Below, piece by piece: positions 5,428-11,185 of a stretch of 22,389 nt of DNA. The stretch is from the IMG/VR virus record IMGVR_UViG_3300032087_001233, positions 1 to 22,389 of that record, one strand, 5' to 3'. The number at the start of each line of letters is the position of its first letter. The stretch's first letter is position 1. The position numbers and the translations under genes were made by a program. The notes beneath the pieces were generated by a model, which saw only the letters and a list, made by a program, of their open reading frames with translations, did not search any database and was not told where the DNA came from. This DNA is from a virus.

Positions 5428-7322
5428 ACAACTATTTACCAACAGATTACCAAGAGTTCATACACAAATCAAGGTACGCAAAGTACTTCGATGGTAAGGG
5501 ACGTGAGTCATGGGAAGACACAGTAGAACGATACATGGAGAACATTGTCTACCCTAAGTTAGGCGAGGACACATACACAAAGTCAATACGAGATGCTATC
5601 CTAAGCCTAGAGGTCATGCCATCTATGCGGTCAATGATGACAGCAGGTCCAGCCTCTAAGAGGGACAACACCTGTATGTATAACTGTAGCTACTTACCCG
5701 TAGATGACCCTAAGTCCTTCGATGAGGCTATGTTCATCTTGCTTTGTGGTACTGGTGTTGGCTTCAGTGTCGAGAGGCAGTACGTCAGTAAGCTCCCTGA
5801 AATCCCTACTCTCTTCCAAAGCGATACCACTATCGTTGTGAAGGACAGCAAGGAGGGATGGGCTAAGGCGTTCAGACAATTGTTGGCTCTCCTCTGGGCT
5901 GGTGAAATCCCTCAGTGGGATACATCTAAAGTCAGACCTGCTGGTGCTAGACTAAAGACATTCGGGGGTAGAGCCAGTGGCCCTGCACCTCTCGTTGATC
6001 TCTTCAACTTTACTATCAAGACATTTAAGGATGCTCAAGGACGCAAGCTGTCTAGCATTGAGTGTCATGACATCATGTGTAAGGTAGGTGAGATCGTAGT
6101 TGTAGGTGGTGTCAGACGGTCAGCTATGATCTCTCTGTCTAACCTGTCAGATGACCGTATGCGTCACGCTAAGTCAGGTGCTTGGTGGGAGAACAATAAG
6201 CAACGAGCCTTGGCTAACAATAGTGTGAGCTACACAGAAAAACCAGATGCTGTCTCATTCCTGAGAGAATGGATGGCCTTAGTAGAATCAGGAAGTGGAG
6301 AACGAGGAGTATTCAATCGTGAAGCATCTAAGAAACAAGCTGAGAAGTATGGCAGACGTGATCCTGACTATGACTTCGGAACTAATCCTTGCTCAGAGAT
6401 TATCCTACGCCCATATCAGTTCTGTAATCTCACTGAAGTTGTGGTCAGGGCTACGGACACTATCGACGATCTTGAGCGAAAGGTACGTATTGCAACAGTT
6501 CTGGGAACAATTCAATCTGTCTACACCCACTTCCCATATCTGCGAAAGGTGTGGCAGCGAAACACAGAAGAAGAACGTCTGCTTGGTGTGTCACTCACAG
6601 GGATAATGGATAACCCACTACTAACGAGTAAGAATCATGGTCTACCAAAAACTCTTGCGCACCTTAGACAGGTTGCAGTTGATACTAATACTGACGTCAG
6701 CAATAAGCTTGGTGTTAATCCTAGCGTTGCTATTACGTGTGTCAAACCATCAGGAACAGTCTCGCAACTCGTTGACAGTGCCTCAGGAATACATGCACGG
6801 TATTCGAATTATTACATTAGAACCGTTAGAGCCGATAACAAAGACCCCCTTACCGCCTTCATGAAGGACATGGGTATACCTAACGAACCAGATGTAATGA
6901 AGCCAACTAACACTACTGTCTTCTCGTTCCCTATCAAGTCACCAGATGGTGCAGTTGTTACCTCTGACCTGACAGCAATAGAACAACTAGAGACTTGGCT
7001 CACCTATCAGAGACACTGGTGTGAACACAAACCATCTGTCACTATCAATGTCAGACCTGATGAGTGGTTCGAGGTAGGAGCCTTCGTGCATAAACACTTC
7101 GATGAGATGTCAGGTGTGTCATTTTTGCCATACAATGAGCATACTTATCAGCAAGCACCTTATCAAGAGATTGGCAAGAGTGACTATAATATGCTATTAT
7201 CTGTCATGCCAGACAAGATTGATTGGAGTAAGCTGTCTGAGTATGAGAAGGAAGACAACACTGTAGCTATGCAAACGATGGCTTGCTCTGGTGATGTGTG
7301 TGAAATCGTAGACTTAACATAA
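5424..7322 (+). CDS. nrdJ: Class II (adenosylcobalamin-dependent) ribonucleotide reductase, monomeric type
   Basis: 632 residues. Reduces ribonucleotides to deoxyribonucleotides with a cobalamin-generated thiyl radical, so it works with or without oxygen but needs host vitamin B12. Sequence follows the Lactobacillus-type monomeric enzyme: NCSY with C88, GTGVGF (109-114), NPCSE with radical-site C323 and E325, C334 eleven residues later, KPSGT (441-445), and a C-terminal redox pair C621 and C626. C88/C334 correspond to the active-site disulfide, C323 to the thiyl cysteine and C621/C626 to the shuttle pair, with the spacings expected from the Lactobacillus enzyme (119/419, 408, 731/736). Somewhat shorter than cellular homologues (over 700 residues). 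It starts inside the MazG-like stop codon. With ThyX it forms the dNTP-supply pathway. Confidence 0.97.
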   Translation: MNNYLPTDYQEFIHKSRYAKYFDGKGRESWEDTVERYMENIVYPKLGEDTYTKSIRDAILSLEVMPSMRSMMTAGPASKRDNTCMYNCSYLPVDDPKSFDEAMFILLCGTGVGFSVERQYVSKLPEIPTLFQSDTTIVVKDSKEGWAKAFRQLLALLWAGEIPQWDTSKVRPAGARLKTFGGRASGPAPLVDLFNFTIKTFKDAQGRKLSSIECHDIMCKVGEIVVVGGVRRSAMISLSNLSDDRMRHAKSGAWWENNKQRALANNSVSYTEKPDAVSFLREWMALVESGSGERGVFNREASKKQAEKYGRRDPDYDFGTNPCSEIILRPYQFCNLTEVVVRATDTIDDLERKVRIATVLGTIQSVYTHFPYLRKVWQRNTEEERLLGVSLTGIMDNPLLTSKNHGLPKTLAHLRQVAVDTNTDVSNKLGVNPSVAITCVKPSGTVSQLVDSASGIHARYSNYYIRTVRADNKDPLTAFMKDMGIPNEPDVMKPTNTTVFSFPIKSPDGAVVTSDLTAIEQLETWLTYQRHWCEHKPSVTINVRPDEWFEVGAFVHKHFDEMSGVSFLPYNEHTYQQAPYQEIGKSDYNMLLSVMPDKIDWSKLSEYEKEDNTVAMQTMACSGDVCEIVDLT

Positions 7323-7333
7323 AGGAAAGTATC

Positions 7334-7453
7334 ATGTGTCTAATAGAAATGTTTGTTGTAACTTTGGTATCACTTGGTGTACTAGAGGATGTAGTCGTAC
7401 CTGTTGCTGAGACAACATGGGAGACCGTACAGGAAGTTGTGAATGCCGACTAA
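7334..7453 (+). CDS. Short hydrophobic peptide (39 aa)
   Basis: ATG 7334 follows the RNR stop by eleven bases and has an AAAGGAAAG site directly upstream. The peptide runs MCLIEMFVVTLVSLGVLEDV then an acidic tail ending VQEVVNAD. The first ~20 residues could form a membrane helix, though a Glu at position 5 and few positive charges weaken that. It overlaps the next gene by 11 bases. No family recognised; evidence is the ribosome site, tight packing and open frame. Confidence 0.5.
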   Translation: MCLIEMFVVTLVSLGVLEDVVVPVAETTWETVQEVVNAD

Positions 7454-7886
7454 AAGAAAGTTTAACAAAGAAGCTTATGATCTGTACGATCAGACAGCTA
7501 AGGATAAACTGGTGACCCTTCTCTCTGAGAGGGGCCACACCATTATCTCCTCAGATGAAGACTACTTCGTAGACGTAGTATCACAGAAGGATGGGTATAC
7601 ATACTACAGTGAGGCTGAGGTGAAGACAGCATGGACTGATAGCTGGCCTACCACTTGGAAGGAGATCAGGATTCCAGAGAGAAAGAAAAGACTTCTAGCT
7701 AAATATCAAGAGGAGAAGGGTGTCTTAAACTTCTATGTCTTCAGTAAAGACCTGAAGCAAGTATGGAGAATCAAGGACACACAGTTAACTGAAGAGGGTT
7801 TGAGAGAAGCTAAAGGTAGATACATCCACGCAGGTGAGAAGTTCTTTCATATCCCTTATACAGAAGCGGAGTTAATTAATGTCTGA
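7443..7886 (+). CDS. Hypothetical protein, possible PD-(D/E)XK nuclease fold (147 aa)
   Basis: ATG 7443 overlaps the preceding peptide gene. The N-terminal region is basic (MPTKRKFNKEAYDLYDQTAKDKL). A stretch DEDYFVDVVSQKDG...YYSEAEVKTAW (about residues 38-63) has an Asp in a beta-strand-like context followed about 15 residues later by ExK, the layout of PD-(D/E)XK nucleases. Then come a Trp-rich loop (TDSWPTTWKEIRIPERKK) and a second beta-rich part (LNFYVFSKDLKQVWRI). A nuclease role would suit the neighbours, but this is inference from a motif pattern. It overlaps the DUF3310 gene by eight bases. A stable hairpin is encoded at 7512-7538. Confidence 0.8.
   Translation: MPTKRKFNKEAYDLYDQTAKDKLVTLLSERGHTIISSDEDYFVDVVSQKDGYTYYSEAEVKTAWTDSWPTTWKEIRIPERKKRLLAKYQEEKGVLNFYVFSKDLKQVWRIKDTQLTEEGLREAKGRYIHAGEKFFHIPYTEAELINV
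7512..7538 (+). other. Intragenic RNA hairpin (8-bp perfect inner stem)
   Basis: Bases 7516-7523 (CCCTTCTC) pair with 7527-7534 (GAGAGGGG) around TCT, with one T-G pair. Beyond a single A/C mismatch the stem continues for three pairs (7512-7514 with 7536-7538). It lies about 70 bases into a coding gene and has no T-run after it. Confidence 0.4.
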
Positions 7887-8100
7887 CATAATAAATAACC
7901 CACCTCACTATGGAGATGGGTCTATTGAGTGTATAGAGTACATGAAAGACAACATGGACTTTATGATGTTCATGGGATACCTAGAGGGTAACACTAAGAA
8001 ATACCTTCACCGATACAGATACAAAGGAAAACCTTTAGAGGACTTGAAGAAAGCACAATGGTACCTTAACAGATTAGTAGAAGAGATGGAGGCTAAATGA
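7879..8100 (+). CDS. DUF3310 family protein (T7 gp1.7-like nucleotide kinase domain)
   Basis: 73 residues. NPPHY (7-11), SIECIEYM (15-22), GYLEGNTKKYLHRYRYKG (33-50) and LKKAQWYLNRL form the near-complete DUF3310 signature: H-Y, I-E-C-I, G-N-x-x-K-Y, R-Y and A-x-W-Y-L. The domain occurs in T7 gp1.7, reported to be a dGMP/dTMP kinase, and in many tailed phages as a stand-alone protein. A nucleotide-kinase or nucleotide-binding role fits the ThyX/RNR/MazG context, but biochemical function cannot be read from sequence alone. GGAG at 7867-7870 precedes the ATG, which overlaps the upstream gene by eight bases. Confidence 0.92.
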   Translation: MSDIINNPPHYGDGSIECIEYMKDNMDFMMFMGYLEGNTKKYLHRYRYKGKPLEDLKKAQWYLNRLVEEMEAK

Positions 8101-8101
8101 T

Positions 8102-8332
8102 ATGGAGACTATGTTTGTAGCACTGGCAGTTGCCTGTGGGTTAATCGAAGGTGACCCGTTACTTAACCAAGGGTGTGGAATTATCTTTCAAAGACGTTTA
8201 GTTTCTACTGAAGAGGAGTGCATAAAGGATGCTGCCTTAATGGTAGCTGTCATGCCACCCCCTGCTGGTGCTTACATAACAGATGTCCAATGTGTTCCTG
8301 TTAAGGTAAACCCTAGGAAAAATAAAACCTAA
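8102..8332 (+). CDS. Small Cys-containing protein, possibly exported (76 aa); last gene of + arm
   Basis: ATG 8102 has GGAGG about ten bases upstream; ATG 8111 is an alternative. The N terminus METMFVALAVACGLIEG is hydrophobic and could be a weak export signal. Cysteines (CGL, GCGI, EECI, VQCVPV) are spaced like disulfide-bonded periplasmic proteins. The C terminus is basic (NPRKNKT). It is the last rightward gene; its TAA (8330-8332) overlaps the stop of the convergent gene. Family not recognised. Confidence 0.65.
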   Translation: METMFVALAVACGLIEGDPLLNQGCGIIFQRRLVSTEEECIKDAALMVAVMPPPAGAYITDVQCVPVKVNPRKNKT

Positions 8333-8550
8333 GTTCGTTTCTTCCCTGAAGCTGTCGTTGACCACTTCACTCTCTTGGGGCCAGTCTTTTTGCTGGCCTC
8401 TTTTTTTGTTATCTTACCAGCTACTGCCTTAGGTCTACACGCAGGGTAAGGACGTTTGCTTCCCTTGGCACTCTTACGTCCACAAGGTTTACCTGTCTTA
8501 ACATCTGTCCACTCTTCAGCGAACCATTTACCTAAGCCACCCTTAGCCAT
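8329..8550 (-). CDS. Small basic conserved phage protein (73 aa); last gene of - arm
   Basis: Starts MAKGGLGKWFAEEWTDVKTG, then GKPCGRKSAKGSKRPYPACRP and a Lys/Arg/Thr-rich C terminus. Two cysteines (about 23 and 38) lie in 'KPCGR' and 'YPACRP'. The opening 'GKWFAEEWxDVKTGKPCGR' and 'RPYPACRP' are patterns I recognise from small proteins of many tailed phages and some large DNA viruses, function unknown. The high positive charge suggests DNA or RNA contact. The codons for KKEASKKTGPK also form the stem-loop of the opposite-strand terminator. Stop overlaps the convergent + gene. Confidence 0.88.
   Translation of the reverse strand: MAKGGLGKWFAEEWTDVKTGKPCGRKSAKGSKRPYPACRPKAVAGKITKKEASKKTGPKRVKWSTTASGKKRT
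8377..8407 (+). terminator. Rho-independent terminator of the rightward arm
   Basis: GGGGCCAG at 8377-8384 pairs with CTGGCCTC at 8393-8400 (8 bp, one G-T pair), with an 8-base loop (TCTTTTTG), followed by seven T at 8401-8407. This is a textbook intrinsic terminator for + strand transcripts, about 45 bases after the last + gene. It lies inside the coding sequence of the convergent gene on the other strand. Read leftward the same stem has no T-run after it, so it should act in one direction only. Confidence 0.85.
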
Positions 8551-8558
8551 ATTAATCT

Positions 8559-8729
8559 CTACAACTTCTTAGTTATTGACGTTGGAATATCTATCACAGT
8601 GTAGCCCTGCTTGTCCTTGTAGACCCTAGGCTTAGGTTTCTTTTTCTTGATGTACTTCTGTTCTACAGGAACATCACCAAGTTTCCTAGGTGCAAATCTA
8701 GTAGGTGTCTTTTGTTTCTTATACATCAT
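8559..8729 (-). CDS. Small very basic hypothetical protein (56 aa)
   Basis: Reads MMYKKQKTPTRFAPRKLGDV, PVEQKYIKKKKPKPRVYKDK and ends YTVIDIPTSITKKL. The first ATG (8729-8727) shares one base with the TAA of the upstream gene (TAATG). It is Lys/Arg/Pro-rich with a short beta-like C terminus. No family recognised. Coding status rests on the coupled junction, on the exact fit between two clearly real neighbours and on the protein-like C terminus. Confidence 0.7.
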   Translation of the reverse strand: MMYKKQKTPTRFAPRKLGDVPVEQKYIKKKKPKPRVYKDKQGYTVIDIPTSITKKL

Positions 8730-8902
8730 TACTTCTTCTTCACTCTGTTGTCTTTACCTGACCATGTGCCACCCTTAGACTTATACCACTTGGAAGCCCA
8801 AGCGTTTGCATAAGCTGAGGGGTAGACCTTGAACTTCTTCTTAGCCTCTGCCTTGGCTCTAGACCATAGGCTAGGGTTGTTTGGCTTAGGACTACTTGCC
8901 AT
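8729..8902 (-). CDS. Small basic Trp-rich conserved-type protein (57 aa)
   Basis: Begins MASSPKPNNPSLWSRAKAEA, then KKKFKVYPSAYANAWASKWY and KSKGGTWSGK. The pattern LWxRAKxxAKxKFKVYPSAYANAWAxKxYKxKGG.W is familiar from short proteins of many tailed phages and some giant viruses; function unknown. It is compact, helical and very basic, so nucleic-acid binding or a minor virion role is plausible. The start follows directly after the upstream stop (TAAATG), and the stop shares a base with the next start. Confidence 0.85.
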   Translation of the reverse strand: MASSPKPNNPSLWSRAKAEAKKKFKVYPSAYANAWASKWYKSKGGTWSGKDNRVKKK

Positions 8903-9100
8903 TTACTTTACCTCTTTTGACATCCAGATACCAAAGGCTCCTGTGGCTGCACCCATGCACACTGACACCAGTGAAGTCTGCTGTGTTGTGGGGTCAGGCA
9001 AAAGCATGAACCACTCCACAACTCTCCAACTCATGACAGTGAATACGAGCATCATCAGACGAGGCAGTACCTTCCAATCATCTAATACAGTATGAGCCAT
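8903..9100 (-). CDS. Two-helix membrane protein, holin candidate (65 aa)
   Basis: Short N terminus MAHTVLDDWK, then hydrophobic segments at about 12-33 (LPRLMMLVFTVMSWRVVEWFML) and 42-59 (SLVSVCMGAATGAFGIWM), joined by LPDPTTQQT, ending KEVK. Size, two membrane segments and a charged C terminus match class II holins, and it lies in the lysis/late region near a spanin candidate. Arg residues within the first segment make it less typical. The 'LDDWKVxPRLMM' start is one I have seen in conserved marine-phage proteins not firmly assigned to lysis. Start and upstream stop share one base (TAATG). Confidence 0.8.
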   Translation of the reverse strand: MAHTVLDDWKVLPRLMMLVFTVMSWRVVEWFMLLPDPTTQQTSLVSVCMGAATGAFGIWMSKEVK

Positions 9101-9540
9101 TATATTTTACCTAAGTAAGCAAGAAGAACAATCAAAGCTAGACCACCTGTGAAGACAACAAGGAGAGCTATCAAACCCCAGAAGAGTATATTCTCCCAAA
9201 GCTTCTCTCTTCTCTTCTCTCGTTCTTCCTGTTCTTTCTTTCGTCTGACCCTGATCTCTTTACGTAGCTCTATCAACTCCTGCCAAGCTGAGAATCCTCT
9301 AGTGGCTATGACTATTTCTCTGAGTTGATTCTCTATATCGTCAGCTTGCTTACGTTTAACGAAAGTGTCTAAGGCTTCTTCATTAGCTGACGAGAAGAGA
9401 CCGTTCTTCTTCTTGTCGTGATCCTTCTTGGCACCATCTATAGCATCGAAGAGAGCACCCAAGTCTTTAGCAAGTGAGGTTATCTCTTTGCCAGCAGCTA
9501 TCCCTGCCTTAACGCCAGCAAAAATTGTTAACGGGTCCAT
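9100..9540 (-). CDS. Coiled-coil protein with C-terminal membrane anchor (146 aa)
   Basis: The N-terminal part MDPLTIFAGVKAGIAAGKEI looks like an amphipathic helix. It is followed by a charged helical region with DGAKKDHDKKKNG and IENQLREIVIATRGFSAWQEL. A strongly charged coiled coil follows (ELRKEIRVRRKKEQEEREKRREK), then a long hydrophobic C-terminal segment (about 117-143), enough for one or two membrane passes. Topology would keep most of the protein in the cytoplasm. The 'DPLTIFAxVKAGxAAGKEIxSLAKD' start is common in marine T7-like phages, function unknown. A role in lysis or virion membrane interaction is inference. It shares one base with the holin-like gene. Confidence 0.85.
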   Translation of the reverse strand: MDPLTIFAGVKAGIAAGKEITSLAKDLGALFDAIDGAKKDHDKKKNGLFSSANEEALDTFVKRKQADDIENQLREIVIATRGFSAWQELIELRKEIRVRRKKEQEEREKRREKLWENILFWGLIALLVVFTGGLALIVLLAYLGKI

Positions 9541-9541
9541 C

Positions 9542-9781
9542 TCATCCCCACACTATGAAGTCTACGTTCTCACCTACTCTTTGTGGTACCTTGTTCATGT
9601 TGTGAGGATGATAAGTATAGGCTTCTTCGTGCTTATACTTCTGAGCCTTAGCATCTACAGCAGCCTTAGATTCCTCTACTACCCTATTCTTAGGTGTAGT
9701 ATCTTGGAAGACAACAGTCTCATGTGTATCGAATGGCATCCTAGGTAGAGGTAGATACGATAGTAGACCTGTGTTTACCAT
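9542..9781 (-). CDS. Small hypothetical protein (79 aa)
   Basis: Begins MVNTGLLSYLPLPRMPFDTH and has a charged middle (EESKAAVDAKAQKYKHEEAYTYHPHN), ending VDFIVWG. No membrane segment or known motif. Its ATG overlaps the stop of the upstream gene by seven bases. The proline- and tyrosine/histidine-containing middle suggests an extended region. Family not recognised; coding status is supported by tight packing within the late operon. Confidence 0.7.
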   Translation of the reverse strand: MVNTGLLSYLPLPRMPFDTHETVVFQDTTPKNRVVEESKAAVDAKAQKYKHEEAYTYHPHNMNKVPQRVGENVDFIVWG

Positions 9782-10017
9782 TTCTTACATGACCAATATC
9801 TAGCTGTGAACTTATCTGTGGCTGTGTCACAATTGTGTCTAGCTCTGAAGCTCTTGCGTCTGGCTGGTATGTTCTTCTTGATCTTCATATTGGCATCACC
9901 AAAGCGAATGATCTTCTCTTTGCCATCCTTACAAGCTTTGACAACAAACTTCTTACCACCTGAAACCTGACGCTTCGGGCTGTTACACTTCATCTTTGAT
10001 TTGTCTATCTTAGCCAC
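9775..10017 (-). CDS. Small basic conserved phage protein (80 aa, GTG start)
   Basis: The start is placed at GTG 10017, preceded by GGAAG with correct spacing and giving MAKIDKSKMKCNSPKR; the frame extends to a TTG at 10029, and ATG 9993 lacks a clear ribosome site. Motifs are MKCNSPKR, FVVKACKDGKEKIIRFGD, ARRKSFRARHNCDTA and a terminal ARYWSCKKW. The 'VVKAC..GKEKIIRFGxxxxxxxxxxxARRKSFxARH' layout is widespread in marine phages (a DUF6321-like type, from memory); function unknown. Cys and His residues could bind zinc. It overlaps the lipoprotein gene by eight bases. Confidence 0.85.
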   Translation of the reverse strand: MAKIDKSKMKCNSPKRQVSGGKKFVVKACKDGKEKIIRFGDANMKIKKNIPARRKSFRARHNCDTATDKFTARYWSCKKW

Positions 10018-10366
10018 GGTATCTTCCAAATGTTATAGTTTTAAGGAACCCTTTCCATATCTCTATGGGAGATGGTAGCATCCACCCTAGGACCAGCAAG
10101 AGTATAACCCACATAGGGATGTCTTGGTTCAAGACCTTGACACTATCTACTGAACCAGCCAGATTGAATGAACCTTTGGACTCGTCTACCTGTACGTTCT
10201 CAGCTTCGATGTCTCTGCTTTGGTCTATAGCTGACTGGTTATTCTCTTTGCCTACTTGAGTGTTTGCGTTAACGGTAGGTCCACCACCACCACCCCCAAG
10301 GAGAGACATAGGATTGAGACAACCACTGAGTGTTAAAGTTAACGCTAGGATTAATAAAAGTCTCAT
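10010..10366 (-). CDS. Lipoprotein with C-terminal membrane segment, candidate unimolecular spanin (118 aa)
   Basis: The N terminus MRLLLILALTLTLSGCLNP is a lipoprotein signal with lipobox LSGC (C16). After a Gly run comes a polar region with VNANTQVGKENNQSA, then a hydrophobic segment at about 84-99 (IPMWVILLLVLGWMLP) and a basic C terminus (KGFLKTITFGRYRG). A lipid-anchored N terminus in the outer membrane plus a C-terminal inner-membrane segment is the architecture of u-spanins (as in phage T1), which fuse the two membranes in the last lysis step. The periplasmic part is short for this role (about 65 residues), so another envelope function remains possible. It overlaps its neighbours on both sides (ATGA upstream). 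Confidence 0.88.
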   Translation of the reverse strand: MRLLLILALTLTLSGCLNPMSLLGGGGGGPTVNANTQVGKENNQSAIDQSRDIEAENVQVDESKGSFNLAGSVDSVKVLNQDIPMWVILLLVLGWMLPSPIEIWKGFLKTITFGRYRG

Positions 10367-11184
10367 GGAAGTTTACCCAGATTTATAACCAATTCAGTCT
10401 CAGAGGGTTTACCTTCTTCTTTTAACTTCTCTTGCCTAGCATAAGCTATGATACTAGCTAGTTCAACGGGGTCAGAGATACTTTCAAATAAAGTATTTAA
10501 TGCGCCTGACGTGTCACCCTTCTTTATTTGATTATAAAAGGTTGTTCGTTTTTTTCCTTTGTTAAAATTATATGTATTCTTAATAACAGTATTACCCTCT
10601 TCATCCGTATAAAAATTTAAACCGCCGACAGTTCTAGCCATACGTAAGTCGGGATTAAGAAGACCTGACCAAACACTTTCTTTTAAAACTTCTGTCTCAG
10701 ACGTGCCAAAATCAGGATAATCTAAAGAATTTCTACCTTCCTTTTTTGCTTTAATTACAGCCTGTCTTAAAGTTTCTAAATCAGTTGCGTTAAGATTTTC
10801 TTCTGTGAGTGTTTCACCTGCATTAAAAAGATTGTTGTAGAAGAACCTAAACTCACTTGTTCCAAAATCAGGAATGTCCTCAAGTATTTCTAAAGATTTT
10901 TGACCAGCTTCATCTGCTGTTTTAAATACAAAATCTAAAGGGTCAGGTATATTTTTAGCAACTTCAATTATATCTTCGGATTCAGGAAGTAAATCATAGG
11001 CACTCTCAGCTACATCTGCTACATAACTACCCCCTGTAGCTAGAGCACTTGCCGCTTCATCTAAAACCGTTTCTAAAAAAGATTTACCTTCCTCTTGTGA
11101 AGGCTGCTTTTCCCTGATTACATTAGTTTTTACAGGCTGATCTGTTTGCCCAACTAATGTTCCTTTGTTCCAACTGCTAGCCAT
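10363..11184 (-). CDS. Late-arm protein with 'WNKGTLV' N-terminal peptide (273 aa)
   Basis: Opens MASSWNKGTLVGQTDQ, almost the same as the start of the next gene upstream (MASPWNKGTLVES). Then a charged linker, a helical region (about 33-100), two copies of PDFGTSE (105-111 and 157-163), and a C-terminal beta-rich part with ARTVGGLNFYTDEEGN and NTYNFNKG (about 182-210), ending in a helical tail. No enzyme motif recognised. Position directly after the lysozyme-like gene in the internal-protein block, and the shared N terminus, suggest a virion or ejected protein (inference). Codons are AT-rich compared with the tail genes. Its TGA overlaps the following ATG. Confidence 0.85.
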   Translation of the reverse strand: MASSWNKGTLVGQTDQPVKTNVIREKQPSQEEGKSFLETVLDEAASALATGGSYVADVAESAYDLLPESEDIIEVAKNIPDPLDFVFKTADEAGQKSLEILEDIPDFGTSEFRFFYNNLFNAGETLTEENLNATDLETLRQAVIKAKKEGRNSLDYPDFGTSETEVLKESVWSGLLNPDLRMARTVGGLNFYTDEEGNTVIKNTYNFNKGKKRTTFYNQIKKGDTSGALNTLFESISDPVELASIIAYARQEKLKEEGKPSETELVINLGKLP

Positions 11185-11185
11185 C

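Noticed and set aside
6295-6864. Alternative-frame + open frames inside the RNR gene, one with a CxxC pattern
   Set aside because: Overlap a complete, unambiguous RNR; no ribosome sites and no coding-like composition.
8139-8168. Inverted repeat GGTTAA ... TTAACC
   Set aside because: Loop of 18 bases, weak stem and no T-run in either direction; likely coincidence in coding sequence.
8312-8333. Possible leftward terminator (CTTAGG, A/T-rich loop, CCTAGG on the - strand)
   Set aside because: The stem has a mismatch in only six pairs, and the T-run is in the loop rather than after the stem.
9428-9748. A 106-codon open frame on the + strand in the late region
   Set aside because: It lies antisense to two well-supported - strand genes, has hydrophobic low-quality sequence and no ribosome site, and no other + gene is near it.
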